Positions 43,333 to 52,343 of a stretch of 64,000 nt of DNA are shown piece by piece. The notes beneath the pieces were generated by a model. That model was not told the DNA's origin. It worked only from the letters and a program-made list of their open reading frames with translations, and did not search any database. Both the position numbers and the translations under genes were made by a program. This DNA is from Limoniibacter endophyticus (lineage in GTDB: Bacteria; Pseudomonadota; Alphaproteobacteria; Rhizobiales; Rhizobiaceae). The stretch covers positions 185,833 to 249,832 of the forward strand of contig NZ_BMZO01000008.1 of the NCBI RefSeq assembly GCF_014652835.1, written 5' to 3'. Numbering within the stretch: position 1 is the first letter of the stretch; each line of letters opens with the position of its first letter.

Positions 43333-44016
43333 TTAGCCGGCGGCGGCGCGCAACAGCCCGTCGACCAGTTCCACGGTTAGCTCGTTGTAGTGCGAGATGA
43401 TTACTGACGGATCGAATTCGCGCACATGCAGATCGGTATATCCGAAGTCGACCGCAATAACCGGAATGCCGGCGGCCTTGGCGGCATTAATATCAGCCCG
43501 CGAATCGCCCACCATGATGGCGCGTTCGGGATCGTTTCCGATTTTGCGAACGGTCTCAATTATATGACGAGGATCAGGTTTGCGGAACGGAAACGTGTCT
43601 CCACCCGTCAAGATCTTGAATCGCCGTGTCAGATCAAGTCCGGCGATCAGCTGTGTCGCCAGCGCCTCGGTCTTGTTGGTGCAGATGGCCAGATCGAATC
43701 CTGCTTCATCCAGTCGGTCAAGCGCGTCCAGAATGCCGGGATAAGGTTGCGATTTTCCGGGCATATTGCCGGAGTAATGCCCGATGAACTGGTCGAACAT
43801 CGCCTGAAATTGTTCGGGTGTGGCCCTTTTTTGCTGAGCTTCAAAAGCGCGCTCCAGCATGACCTTCACGCCCATGCCGACAAAACGGGTGAATTCCGAT
43901 GTGGAAGCTGTCTGCATACCAGCCGCTTCGAGACAGTGATTGAGACTATCTAGCAGATCGGGCGCCGTATGAATGAGCGTACCGTCTAGATCGAAGACTG
44001 CGGTCGGACGAGACAT
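43333..44016 (-). CDS. gph: HAD-superfamily phosphoglycolate phosphatase
   Basis: A 227-residue HAD hydrolase: motif [17 protein letters not shown] at residues 6-21, motif II CTNKTEA near 110, Lys in FRKPDPRH near 150, motif [18 protein letters not shown] near 167-182. It removes 2-phosphoglycolate made during DNA end repair. Start at MSRPTAVF with AAGG upstream; the frame upstream overlaps the divergent rpiA promoter area. Divergent from rpiA. Confidence 0.9.
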   Translation of the reverse strand: MSRPTAVFDLDGTLIHTAPDLLDSLNHCLEAAGMQTASTSEFTRFVGMGVKVMLERAFEAQQKRATPEQFQAMFDQFIGHYSGNMPGKSQPYPGILDALDRLDEAGFDLAICTNKTEALATQLIAGLDLTRRFKILTGGDTFPFRKPDPRHIIETVRKIGNDPERAIMVGDSRADINAAKAAGIPVIAVDFGYTDLHVREFDPSVIISHYNELTVELVDGLLRAAAG

Positions 44017-44159
44017 GGCGACACCTTCCTGATTTTCGAAGTTTCGTGGATAGAGGTGGATTAGACGGTTGGCAAGCGGGCACGATGATCGCTTCCCCTT
44101 TGCCATCGGTTACAAAAGTGCTAAAGCGCCCGCACTGCTATTTCAGGGAATTTGTCTGC

Positions 44160-44855
44160 ATGGATCAGCGTCAGCTCAAGATCGAGGCCGCACGTGCCGC
44201 ACTTGGACATGTCGAAAACGGCATGCGTCTGGGTATCGGAACCGGATCCACGGCGGAGGAGTTTGTCCGCTTGCTGGCCGAAAGAGTTGCAGACGGTCTC
44301 GACGTGATCGGTGTGCCGACTTCCGAACGCACAGCCTCGCTCTGCAAGGAGCTTGGCGTCAGGCTGGCAACGCTGGACGAACTGCCCGAACTCGACCTTA
44401 CCATCGACGGTGCCGACGAGCTTGATGCAGAGCTTACTCTGATCAAGGGCGGTGGTGCCGCTTTGCTGCGCGAGAAAATCGTTGCAGCCGCATCCACAAA
44501 AATGATCGTAATCGCGGACAAATCGAAGGTCGTCGAGACGGTCGGCAGATTTCCCCTTCCCATCGAGGTCAATCCCTTTGGTCTTGCCGCCACCAGGCTT
44601 GCTGTCGAAAAGGCAGCGGCAAAGCTTGGTCTTGAAGGCGAGGTCACGCTGCGTGAAAAGGACGGCGAAACCGTCGTGACGGATGGCCAGCATTTCATTC
44701 TCGACGCATCTTTTGGCCGCATTCCCGATTCAAGAGCACTGTCTGAAGCACTGCACGCGATTCCGGGTGTGGTGGAACACGGTCTTTTCATCAACATGGC
44801 GACGCTCGCCATCATCGCCGCACCGGAAGGTGTGCAGACGATGACCCGGAGCTAA
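44160..44855 (+). CDS. rpiA: Ribose-5-phosphate isomerase A
   Basis: A 231-residue enzyme that interconverts ribose 5-phosphate and ribulose 5-phosphate. [12 protein letters not shown] near residues 23-34, TIDGADELD near 80-88 (catalytic Asp), and [11 protein letters not shown] near 95-105 (Lys, Glu) are the active-site loops. ATG at 44160 with AGGGA upstream; longer frames lack conservation. Followed 18 nt later by the DUF2059 gene. Confidence 0.95.
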   Translation: MDQRQLKIEAARAALGHVENGMRLGIGTGSTAEEFVRLLAERVADGLDVIGVPTSERTASLCKELGVRLATLDELPELDLTIDGADELDAELTLIKGGGAALLREKIVAAASTKMIVIADKSKVVETVGRFPLPIEVNPFGLAATRLAVEKAAAKLGLEGEVTLREKDGETVVTDGQHFILDASFGRIPDSRALSEALHAIPGVVEHGLFINMATLAIIAAPEGVQTMTRS

Positions 44856-44873
44856 GTTTAGGAGTTCTGACAT

Positions 44874-45410
44874 ATGATCTTCGCATCGCGTATCCGCACG
44901 CTCGCTCTATCCGCTGTCGCTGTCTCCATGCTTGGCGTCAGTGTCGCAACGGCTCAGGAAATATCCAGCGAGCATCTGGCTGCCGCTCGCGCCACAATCA
45001 ATGCTATCAATGCGACCGACCAATTCGACAACGTGTTGCCGCAGTCGGCTCAGTTCCTCAAGAATGAGCTGATCAACCGCAACCCGGACAAGCAGGATCT
45101 GATCGTCTCAACGGTAGACGAAGAAATCATCAAGATCGCTGCACGCCGTGCCGATCTGGAGCGCGAAGCGGCAACGGCATATGCCCGTGTCTTTTCGCAG
45201 CAGGAGCTGACCGAGATCGCCAATTTCTACAATTCCGCTACCGGCAAGAAGCTGCTTTCGGAGGGCCCGATCGTAAGCCGCTCCATGCTCGAGGCGGCTG
45301 CGATCTGGCAGCGCGGCATAGCGCGCGATCTGACGCAGGCAGTAGAAAATCGCCTGGGCGGTGAAATTCAGCCGACCTCTGCTCCCGCCCAACCGGCACC
45401 GGCGCAGTAG
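44874..45410 (+). CDS. DUF2059 domain periplasmic protein
   Basis: A 178-residue protein with a signal peptide (IRTLALSAVAVSMLGVSVATA, cut before QEIS), a helical DUF2059 domain with ELTEIANFYNSATGKKLLSE near residues 105-124, and a Pro/Ala-rich tail. Function of the family is unknown. Probably co-transcribed with rpiA and followed by a strong terminator. Confidence 0.85.
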   Translation: MIFASRIRTLALSAVAVSMLGVSVATAQEISSEHLAAARATINAINATDQFDNVLPQSAQFLKNELINRNPDKQDLIVSTVDEEIIKIAARRADLEREAATAYARVFSQQELTEIANFYNSATGKKLLSEGPIVSRSMLEAAAIWQRGIARDLTQAVENRLGGEIQPTSAPAQPAPAQ

Positions 45411-45434
45411 GAGGCGGCACTTTTTACAAGGATC

Positions 45435-45461
45435 AGCCCGGTGCGCAAGCCGGGCTTTTTC
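45435..45461 (+). terminator. Intrinsic terminator of the rpiA-DUF2059 unit
   Basis: AGCCCGG and CCGGGCT form a 7-bp stem with an 8-nt loop followed directly by TTTTC. Confidence 0.88.
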
Positions 45462-45544
45462 ATTTCCACGTGTCGGCGCCTTTTATACGATGTGGTGCCG
45501 ACATAAGTATCGAAGCATGATGCAAATGAGTTGGGGATTCCTCT

Positions 45545-46936
45545 GTGAGCTATGATTTTGACCTGTTCGTGATCGGTGGCGGTTCAGGCGGCGTGCGCGC
45601 TGCACGCGTCTCGGCGGCCCTCGGTAAGCGCGTTGCCATTGCGGAAGAATTCCGCTTCGGCGGTACCTGCGTCATTCGCGGCTGCGTTCCAAAGAAGCTC
45701 TATGTTTATGCTTCGCATTTCCCCGAACATTTTGAAGATGCGGCAGGCTTCGGGTGGACGGTCGGTGAGGCCCATTTTGACTGGAAGAAGCTTGTTGCAG
45801 CGAAAGAAAAGGAAATAACCCGCCTCGAGGGACTTTACGAAAAAAACGTTAGGGCTGCGGGGGCTACCACGTTCGACAGTCGTGCCGAGCTGGTGGATGC
45901 GCACACGGTTCGTCTCGTCAAGGACGGGCGGACGGTAACTGCGGAACATATTCTGATTGCAACGGGTGGCATCGCGAATCGTCACGACGCACTACCGGGT
46001 CATGAGCATTGTCTGGTTTCAGACGACGTGTTCGATCTGCCTGAGCTTCCCAGTTCCATCGTTGTGTATGGCGGGGGCTATATTGCCGTGGAATTCGCCA
46101 ATATCATGCATGGCCTCGGCGTTGAAACGACACTGATTTATCGCGGCAAGCTGATTCTTAATCATTTCGACCAGGATCTGCGCGAACTTCTCTCGGAGAC
46201 CATGCAGGCCAAGGGCATCAAGATCATCTATGAAGACATGATCGTTGAGGTCGAAAAGCGCAGTGAAGGCACACTTCGCGTTCATTTGCAGAAAGGCGAA
46301 GCGTTTGAAGCGGATCAGGTTCTTCTGGCACTTGGCCGCACCCCGTACACGAAGGGACTGGGCCTGGAAGCTGCTGGCGTCAAGACGGGCGATAAAGGGG
46401 AGATCCTGATCGACGACTATTCGCGCACCAATGTCGAGAACATCTGGGCGTTGGGCGACGTCACCGATCGCGTGCAACTGACGCCTGTGGCCATCCATGA
46501 AGCCATGTGCTTCGTCGAGACCGCATTCAAGAACAATCCGACCAGGCCGGATATCGAGACAGTGGCAACGGCGGTGTTCTCGCAGCCTGAAATCGGTACG
46601 GTCGGATTGGCGGAAGATGTGGCTGCAAAGCGCTACGAGACGCTAGAAGTCTATCGCGCGATCTTCCGTCCGATGAAGAACACGCTATCGGGCCGACAGG
46701 ACAAGACCCTGATGAAGCTGATTGTCGACGGGGTAAGCAAAGTTGTTGTCGGCGCACATATTCTTGGCCCGGATGCAGGCGAGATGGCACAGCTGCTCGG
46801 GATTGCCGTCAAGGCGGAACTCACCAAAGACGCGTTTGATCGCACCATGGCTGTTCATCCCACTGCTGCCGAGGAGCTGGTAACAATGTACAAGCCGAGC
46901 TACGTCTTGAAGAACGGCGAGAAGGTCGAGGGCTGA
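45545..46936 (+). CDS. gor: Glutathione-disulfide reductase
   Basis: A 463-residue FAD enzyme that regenerates glutathione with NADPH. FAD motif FVIGGGSGGVRAARVSA near residues 8-24, redox-active disulphide GGTCVIRGCVPKK near 40-52, NAD(P) site VVYGGGYIAVEFA, second FAD motif ALGDVTDRVQLTPVA, and HPTAAEE at the C-terminus with the catalytic His. GTG start. A gamma-glutamylcyclotransferase-like gene begins 1 nt after its stop. Confidence 0.95.
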   Translation: MSYDFDLFVIGGGSGGVRAARVSAALGKRVAIAEEFRFGGTCVIRGCVPKKLYVYASHFPEHFEDAAGFGWTVGEAHFDWKKLVAAKEKEITRLEGLYEKNVRAAGATTFDSRAELVDAHTVRLVKDGRTVTAEHILIATGGIANRHDALPGHEHCLVSDDVFDLPELPSSIVVYGGGYIAVEFANIMHGLGVETTLIYRGKLILNHFDQDLRELLSETMQAKGIKIIYEDMIVEVEKRSEGTLRVHLQKGEAFEADQVLLALGRTPYTKGLGLEAAGVKTGDKGEILIDDYSRTNVENIWALGDVTDRVQLTPVAIHEAMCFVETAFKNNPTRPDIETVATAVFSQPEIGTVGLAEDVAAKRYETLEVYRAIFRPMKNTLSGRQDKTLMKLIVDGVSKVVVGAHILGPDAGEMAQLLGIAVKAELTKDAFDRTMAVHPTAAEELVTMYKPSYVLKNGEKVEG

Positions 46937-46937
46937 T

Positions 46938-47540
46938 ATGACGGACAGGATGGCAGGCGAGGAAGGGCTGATCGCCTATTTCGGTTATGGATCGCTGGTG
47001 AATGCCGCAACGCACCGTACCGATATCGTCGCCATGCATCCTGCACGTCTCAAGGGCTGGCGACGCGTCTGGCGTCACCGGCCCGACCTGCCTGATTTCG
47101 AGGCCGCTCTTCTCAGTGTGCGCCGGGATGAGAACGCGATGATCGACGGTCTTCTGGTGGTTGATCACGCGCGCAATCTGCCCGCTCTCGACGAGCGCGA
47201 GAAAGGCTATCATCGCCATCTCGTTTCTTATGAAGACTTCGAAATCCTCTCCGGCGCCACGATCGATTATCCGATCTATGTCTACGAAGTAATGACGGAC
47301 CTGCCACGCTCGCCGCTGGAATCCGCGATTACGCAATCCTATCTCGATGCCGTGATGCAGGGCTTCTTCACCATCCATGGAGAGGAGGGCGTGCGTCGTT
47401 TTGTCGAGACGACGGATGGTTTCGATGAGATGCCTTTGCACCTTGATCGGGCTGCGCCCCGTTACCCGCGCTCGGTGACGTTGAGCGATCATGAGGCACT
47501 GTTTTTCGACACGATGCTCTCGCCATTGTGGAAGCGGTAA
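46938..47540 (+). CDS. Gamma-glutamylcyclotransferase-fold protein
   Basis: A 200-residue protein with the GGCT signature YFGYGSLVN at residues 14-22 and LPALDEREKGYHRHLV near 76-91, where the Glu is the expected catalytic acid. Its tight coupling to gor suggests a role in glutathione or gamma-glutamyl turnover; not proven for this subfamily. Confidence 0.82.
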   Translation: MTDRMAGEEGLIAYFGYGSLVNAATHRTDIVAMHPARLKGWRRVWRHRPDLPDFEAALLSVRRDENAMIDGLLVVDHARNLPALDEREKGYHRHLVSYEDFEILSGATIDYPIYVYEVMTDLPRSPLESAITQSYLDAVMQGFFTIHGEEGVRRFVETTDGFDEMPLHLDRAAPRYPRSVTLSDHEALFFDTMLSPLWKR

Positions 47541-47756
47541 TGGCGGATCTTCAGTCCATTGTTCTGCTCAGCGCAAGCAGGAAAGGCTTTGCCTGTCGAG
47601 CACGGAAATTACGTATTTGAGGCTTTGGCGGTGCTTTTGTTGCAACTGCTATGGCATAGTGGACGGCAATGATGTATCGAGCCGCATTCCGAATGGTCGG
47701 ATGGAGGCAAAACCAGTAAAAGGTTTTCGAGTTTTTATAGACGGGTGGGTAAGACA

Positions 47757-49133
47757 ATGACGAAATGGTCGCCAAATTCCTGGAGATCCAAGCCAATCGC
47801 ACAGGTTCCGGAATATCCGGATGCACAGGCTCTTGCCGAGGTTGAAGGTCGTCTTGCTACGTTTCCGCCGCTCGTTTTTGCAGGTGAGGCACGCAAGCTG
47901 AAGAAGCAGCTGGCCGCCGTTTCCGAAGGGAAAGCGTTCCTGCTGCAGGGTGGCGATTGCGCCGAGAGCTTCGCCGAACATGGCGCGGATAATATCCGCG
48001 ACTTTTTCCGCGTATTCCTGCAGATGTCTGCCGTATTGACCTTTGCTGGACGTCAGCCGGTCGTCAAAGTCGGGCGTATCGCCGGGCAGTTCGCCAAGCC
48101 CCGCTCTTCTGGAACGGAGACGCGTGGCGAGGCAACGCTGCCGAGCTATCGGGGTGATATCATCAATGGCATAGACTTTGATGAAAAGTCGCGTCTGCCT
48201 GATCCGCAGCGCCAGGAAATGGCTTATCGCCAGTCAGCCGCGACGCTGAACCTGCTGCGCGCATTCGCCCAGGGCGGTTATGCCAACTTGGAAAACGTGC
48301 ATCAATGGATGCTCGGCTTCGTATCCAACAGCCCACAAGGCGCGCTTTATCAGGAAATCGCCGACCGCATTTCCGAGACGATCGCCTTCATGCGCGCTAT
48401 CGGCATAACACCGGAAAGCCACGCGGCCCTGCGTGAAACCGACTTCTATACGAGTCATGAAGCGCTTCTGCTCGGATATGAGGAAGCGTTGACGCGCGTC
48501 GATTCGACGTCTGGCGACTGGTATTCGACCTCCGGCCATATGATCTGGATCGGTGATCGCACGCGTCAGCCCGATCATGCTCATATTGAATATTGCCGTG
48601 GCGTGAAAAACCCCATCGGTCTGAAGTGTGGGCCGTCCATTACAGATGATGGCCTGCTGCAGCTCATCGATCTGCTTAACCCGGAAAACGAAGCAGGGCG
48701 TTTGACGCTCATTGCGCGTTTCGGTCATGACAAGGTTGGCGAACATCTGCCGCGTCTCATTCGCGCCGTCGAGCGCGAGGGCCGTAAGGTCGTCTGGTCA
48801 TGCGATCCGATGCACGGCAACACGATTTCCGCGCCGAGCGGATACAAGACGCGCCCGTTTGAACGCATCATGAGCGAGGTCGAGAGCTTCTTCGATATTC
48901 ATCGCGCTGAAGGCTCCTATCCAGGGGGCGTGCATGTCGAAATGACCGGCAAGAACGTAACTGAATGCACTGGTGGCGCGCGTGCCATCACCTCCGACGA
49001 TCTGCATGATCGCTACCACACGCATTGCGACCCCCGTCTCAATGCCGATCAGGCGATCGAGCTTGCATTCCTCGTGGCAGAGAAACTGCGCGAAAATCAG
49101 CGCGTGGAAGCTCCGCAGGCGGCTGCCGAGTAA
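47757..49133 (+). CDS. aroF: Class II 3-deoxy-7-phosphoheptulonate (DAHP) synthase
   Basis: A 458-residue plant-type DAHP synthase, first step of the shikimate pathway. [14 protein letters not shown] near residues 63-76 (metal-binding Cys), [14 protein letters not shown] near 105-118, [14 protein letters not shown] near 281-294 and [10 protein letters not shown] near 346-355. ATG at 47757 fits the conserved [14 protein letters not shown] start. The 216-bp gap upstream holds no gene. The symbol varies between genomes (aroF/aroG). Confidence 0.95.
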   Translation: MTKWSPNSWRSKPIAQVPEYPDAQALAEVEGRLATFPPLVFAGEARKLKKQLAAVSEGKAFLLQGGDCAESFAEHGADNIRDFFRVFLQMSAVLTFAGRQPVVKVGRIAGQFAKPRSSGTETRGEATLPSYRGDIINGIDFDEKSRLPDPQRQEMAYRQSAATLNLLRAFAQGGYANLENVHQWMLGFVSNSPQGALYQEIADRISETIAFMRAIGITPESHAALRETDFYTSHEALLLGYEEALTRVDSTSGDWYSTSGHMIWIGDRTRQPDHAHIEYCRGVKNPIGLKCGPSITDDGLLQLIDLLNPENEAGRLTLIARFGHDKVGEHLPRLIRAVEREGRKVVWSCDPMHGNTISAPSGYKTRPFERIMSEVESFFDIHRAEGSYPGGVHVEMTGKNVTECTGGARAITSDDLHDRYHTHCDPRLNADQAIELAFLVAEKLRENQRVEAPQAAAE

Positions 49134-49149
49134 ACGGAGTCGGTTTAGT

Positions 49150-49184
49150 AAAGGGCGGCAATGGTAACATTGTCGCCCTTTCTG
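49150..49184 (+). terminator. Intrinsic terminator of the DAHP synthase gene
   Basis: AAAGGGCGGCAATG pairs with CATTGTCGCCCTTT around a GTAA tetraloop (one G-T wobble), followed by CTGTT. Confidence 0.85.
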
Positions 49185-49352
49185 TTCCACGCATGCGTAT
49201 TCGCATGGGAGCCTTGCTTAAGCTGGACTCTTACATTTGGCGAGAAGCAGTTTAAATACGCTCTTTCAATTCAGCTCATGGTCACCATTTTGTCGTGACA
49301 CTCTGACAATACCGCCCAAGCACATAGCATTGCCACACGAAGGAGAGCTCGC

Positions 49353-50591
49353 GTGACCACCACGACAGGCGATACCAATCCATTGCCGCCGCAGGTCGAG
49401 CCAAAAGCGGTTCCGGTCAAGCCGGGTATCGTAATCCTGGCAATGGCGATGGGCGGCTTTGCAATCGGTACCACCGAGTTTGCATCGATGAGCCTGCTTC
49501 CCTATTTCGCGAACGCCTATGGCATCGACGAACCGCGGGCCGGTCACGCGATCAGCGCCTACGCGCTGGGCGTTGTCATCGGCTCCCCGATCATTGCGGC
49601 ATTGGCGGCGAAGGTTTCGCGGCGCATTCTGCTTATGGCGCTGATGGCGATATTCGCGACGGCTAATGTCGCGAGTGCTGTGGCTCCAAGCTACGATCTC
49701 TTCGTCTTCTTCCGTTTCCTTTCCGGAACGCCGCACGGTGCGTTTTTCGGTGTGGCTGCCTTGGTTGCCGCTTCGCTCGTTCCACGCGAGAAACGCGGCA
49801 AGGCCGTCGCCTCGACCATGCTTGGCCTGACTATTGCGACTATTCTGGGCGTTCCCGCCGCAACCGTGGTAGGCGAGTATATCGGCTGGCGTTGGGGTTT
49901 TGCTATCGTTGCCTTCTTTGCGTTGCTCAGCGTCACGATGGTCGGCGTTTTCGCACCGCGTGACAAGCCGGTTGAAGGTGCAAGTCCGCTGAAAGAATTG
50001 AGCGCGTTGAAGAGCGGCCAAGTCTGGTTGACGCTCGCCACAGGGGCTGTCGGTTTCGGCGGCATGTTCGCCGTCTATGCTTATTTGACCGCGACGCTCC
50101 AGCAGGTGACACTGGCCAATTCCTTCCAGATTTCGCTGGTTCTGGCAATCTTCGGCGTTGGTGCTACAATTGGTGCACTTGTCGCGGGCTGGGCCGCCGA
50201 CAAGGCGCTCGTGCCTTCGACCTATCTTGTCATCCTCTGGTCGATCGTGGCATTGCTGCTCTTTCCCGCGTCGGTAGGCAATGTTTGGGCAGTTGCTGGC
50301 GTCGTGTTCCTGATCGGCTGCGGCGGTGGCCTTTCGACGCTTCTGCAAACGCGTCTTATGGATGTTGCTGAAGATGCGCAGACCCTTGCTGCCGCACTTA
50401 ATCACAGCGCGTTCAATTTCGCCAACGCGCTTGGACCATTCCTTAGCGGCTTGGCGATTGCAGCGGGCTACGGACTGCCTTCGATCGGCTATGTTGGCGC
50501 GGCTCTTGCCTTTGGCGGGCTAGTTATCTGGGCAATTTCTGTCGCCAATGACAAGCGCCTTGTGCGTCGCATGCAGGCCTGCGAGGCGTGA
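49353..50591 (+). CDS. MFS transporter, drug/arabinose efflux type
   Basis: A 412-residue membrane protein with 12 predicted helices of the DHA1 (AraJ/YdhP/NepI-like) group: GGFAIGTTEFASMSLLPYFA near residues 33-52 and the motif A-like region AALAAKVSRRILLMALM near 88-104; motif C FFGVAALVAASLVPREKRGK near 130-150. Probable exporter, substrate unknown. GTG start with AAGGAG 9 nt upstream. Two palindromes follow the gene. Confidence 0.9.
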   Translation: MTTTTGDTNPLPPQVEPKAVPVKPGIVILAMAMGGFAIGTTEFASMSLLPYFANAYGIDEPRAGHAISAYALGVVIGSPIIAALAAKVSRRILLMALMAIFATANVASAVAPSYDLFVFFRFLSGTPHGAFFGVAALVAASLVPREKRGKAVASTMLGLTIATILGVPAATVVGEYIGWRWGFAIVAFFALLSVTMVGVFAPRDKPVEGASPLKELSALKSGQVWLTLATGAVGFGGMFAVYAYLTATLQQVTLANSFQISLVLAIFGVGATIGALVAGWAADKALVPSTYLVILWSIVALLLFPASVGNVWAVAGVVFLIGCGGGLSTLLQTRLMDVAEDAQTLAAALNHSAFNFANALGPFLSGLAIAAGYGLPSIGYVGAALAFGGLVIWAISVANDKRLVRRMQACEA

Positions 50592-50773
50592 TCCGACTTT
50601 TGCGGATTAGCATTACATTAAATGTAATGTCGATCCGTCGAGGCCATCACGCCCGCGAGCAATAGCATTATCGGGCGTGCGGAAGAAGAGATCCTTGGGT
50701 TCGATCACACGCGCTCCTGTACTGGTTCCGGTACCGGCACTAGGGAAGCCAGGCTCAGGCCCGGCTTCTTCGC
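50592..50773. other. 182-bp convergent gap with several inverted repeats
   Basis: Contains ATCCG/CGGAT (50591-50607), CATTACATT-A-AATGTAATG (50611-50629, a perfect 9-1-9 palindrome), CACGCCCG/CGGGCGTG (50648-50679) and a GAAGCC/GGCTTC hairpin (50745-50768) just after the trmFO stop. The last is the probable end of trmFO transcripts. Confidence 0.55.
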
Positions 50774-52165
50774 TTATTGCTGCTGTGCGATCCATGCATC
50801 GAAATCCACCAGGGCTCGAGCCGTCAAAGCATGCTTCTTCGCGGTGGTCTTTTCCTTGCCACGCAGGCGCTTGCCTTCCTCACGCGGAATTTCCACTGGC
50901 GGGAAGAGGCCGAAATTGACGTTCATCGGCTGGAAGGAGCGCTTGCCCGGTTCCTCGTGTGAGATGATATGGCCGCCGGTAATATGGTTGAGCAGGGCAC
51001 CCATCGCCGTCGTTACAGGAGGCGGCGCGAGATCCTTGCCAAGACGTGCGGCCGCTGCGAAGCGACCGGCCATCAATCCGACCGAGGCACTTTCTACATA
51101 ACCTTCGCATCCGGTGATCTGACCGGCGAAGCGCAGCCCCTTGCGGCTCTTCAGCTGCAGGGATGTGTCGAGCAATGTAGGGGAATTGATATAGGTGTTG
51201 CGGTGCAGCCCACCCAGGCGCGCGAACTCCGCGTTCTCCAGTCCCGGGATCATGCGGAAGATGCGTTTCTGCTCGGCATATTTCAACTTCGTCTGGAATC
51301 CGACCATGTTGTAGAGCGTGCCGAGCGCATTATCCTGGCGCAACTGCACCACCGCATAGGCTTTTACGGTGGGATTGTGGGCATTGGTCAGGCCCATCGG
51401 CTTCATCGGGCCGTGGCGCAATGTCTCGACGCCGCGTTCAGCCATGATCTCGATTGGCAGACAGCCGTCGAAATAGGGCGTCCCTTCCCATTCACGGAAC
51501 TCGGTCTTTTCGCCGTCGATCAGTGCCTGCACGAATGCCAGATATTGGTCCTTGTCCATCGGGCAGTTAATGTAGTCCTTGCCGGTGCCGCCGGGGCCGA
51601 CCTTGTCATAGCGCGACTGGAACCAGCATATATCCATGTCGATCGATTCCGTATGAACGATCGGCGCTATGGCATCAAAGAAGGCAAGCGCATCGGCGCC
51701 GGTCGCAGAGCGTATCGCTTCGGCGAGGCCAGGTGCGGTGAGGGGACCGGACGCGATGATTGCCTGATCCCACGCCTCCGGAGGCAAGCCTGTGATTTCC
51801 TCGCGAACGATGTTGACCAGCGGATGCTCTTCCAGCTTTTGCGTTACGGCCTGCGAGAAGGCGACGCGATCGACGGCAAGCGCGCCGCCGGCAGGAACCT
51901 GATTGGCATCGGCACAGGCCATGATGAGCGAGTTGGCGCGCCGCATCTCGGCATGGATCAGACCGACCGCGTTCGATTGGGCATCATCAGAGCGGAAGGA
52001 ATTGGAGCAGACGAGTTCGGCAAGGCCGTCCGTGTGGTGGGCGTCGGTGCCGCGTACGCCGCGCATTTCGTGCAGGATCACTGGGATGCCGGCATTCGCT
52101 GCCTGCCAGGCGGCTTCCGAGCCTGCAAGCCCGCCGCCGATGATATGAATAGGTGCGTGTGTCAT
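50774..52165 (-). CDS. trmFO: Methylenetetrahydrofolate-tRNA-(uracil-5-)-methyltransferase
   Basis: A 463-residue FAD enzyme that makes ribothymidine at position 54 of tRNA with methylene-THF as carbon donor. FAD motif [20 protein letters not shown] near residues 5-24, [12 protein letters not shown] near 48-59, [11 protein letters not shown] near 206, and [10 protein letters not shown] near the C-terminus with the final GIDG-type region replaced by family-typical sequence. The start is [10 protein letters not shown]; the open frame upstream is not conserved. Confidence 0.95.
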   Translation of the reverse strand: MTHAPIHIIGGGLAGSEAAWQAANAGIPVILHEMRGVRGTDAHHTDGLAELVCSNSFRSDDAQSNAVGLIHAEMRRANSLIMACADANQVPAGGALAVDRVAFSQAVTQKLEEHPLVNIVREEITGLPPEAWDQAIIASGPLTAPGLAEAIRSATGADALAFFDAIAPIVHTESIDMDICWFQSRYDKVGPGGTGKDYINCPMDKDQYLAFVQALIDGEKTEFREWEGTPYFDGCLPIEIMAERGVETLRHGPMKPMGLTNAHNPTVKAYAVVQLRQDNALGTLYNMVGFQTKLKYAEQKRIFRMIPGLENAEFARLGGLHRNTYINSPTLLDTSLQLKSRKGLRFAGQITGCEGYVESASVGLMAGRFAAAARLGKDLAPPPVTTAMGALLNHITGGHIISHEEPGKRSFQPMNVNFGLFPPVEIPREEGKRLRGKEKTTAKKHALTARALVDFDAWIAQQQ

Positions 52166-52343
52166 GAGCCACGCATTACTGCATCGACCAGAAAATCGAA
52201 AGTGATTTCGGAACGGATAATGTCGCGAAACCGATGGTCTTGATCGGTACAAGGAAGCTGTGACGAGGCTTTCGCCTGACTGGACCTTCCTTGCTGATTG
52301 CTTCAAAATAAGAAAAGTGTCGCCACACGACTCGAAAGAATCC

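Noticed and set aside
49266..50405. Minus-strand frame of about 380 codons over the MFS gene
   Set aside because: Translated composition is unnaturally rich in Arg, Asn, Gln and His without hydrophobic core; the sense frame is a clear 12-helix transporter.
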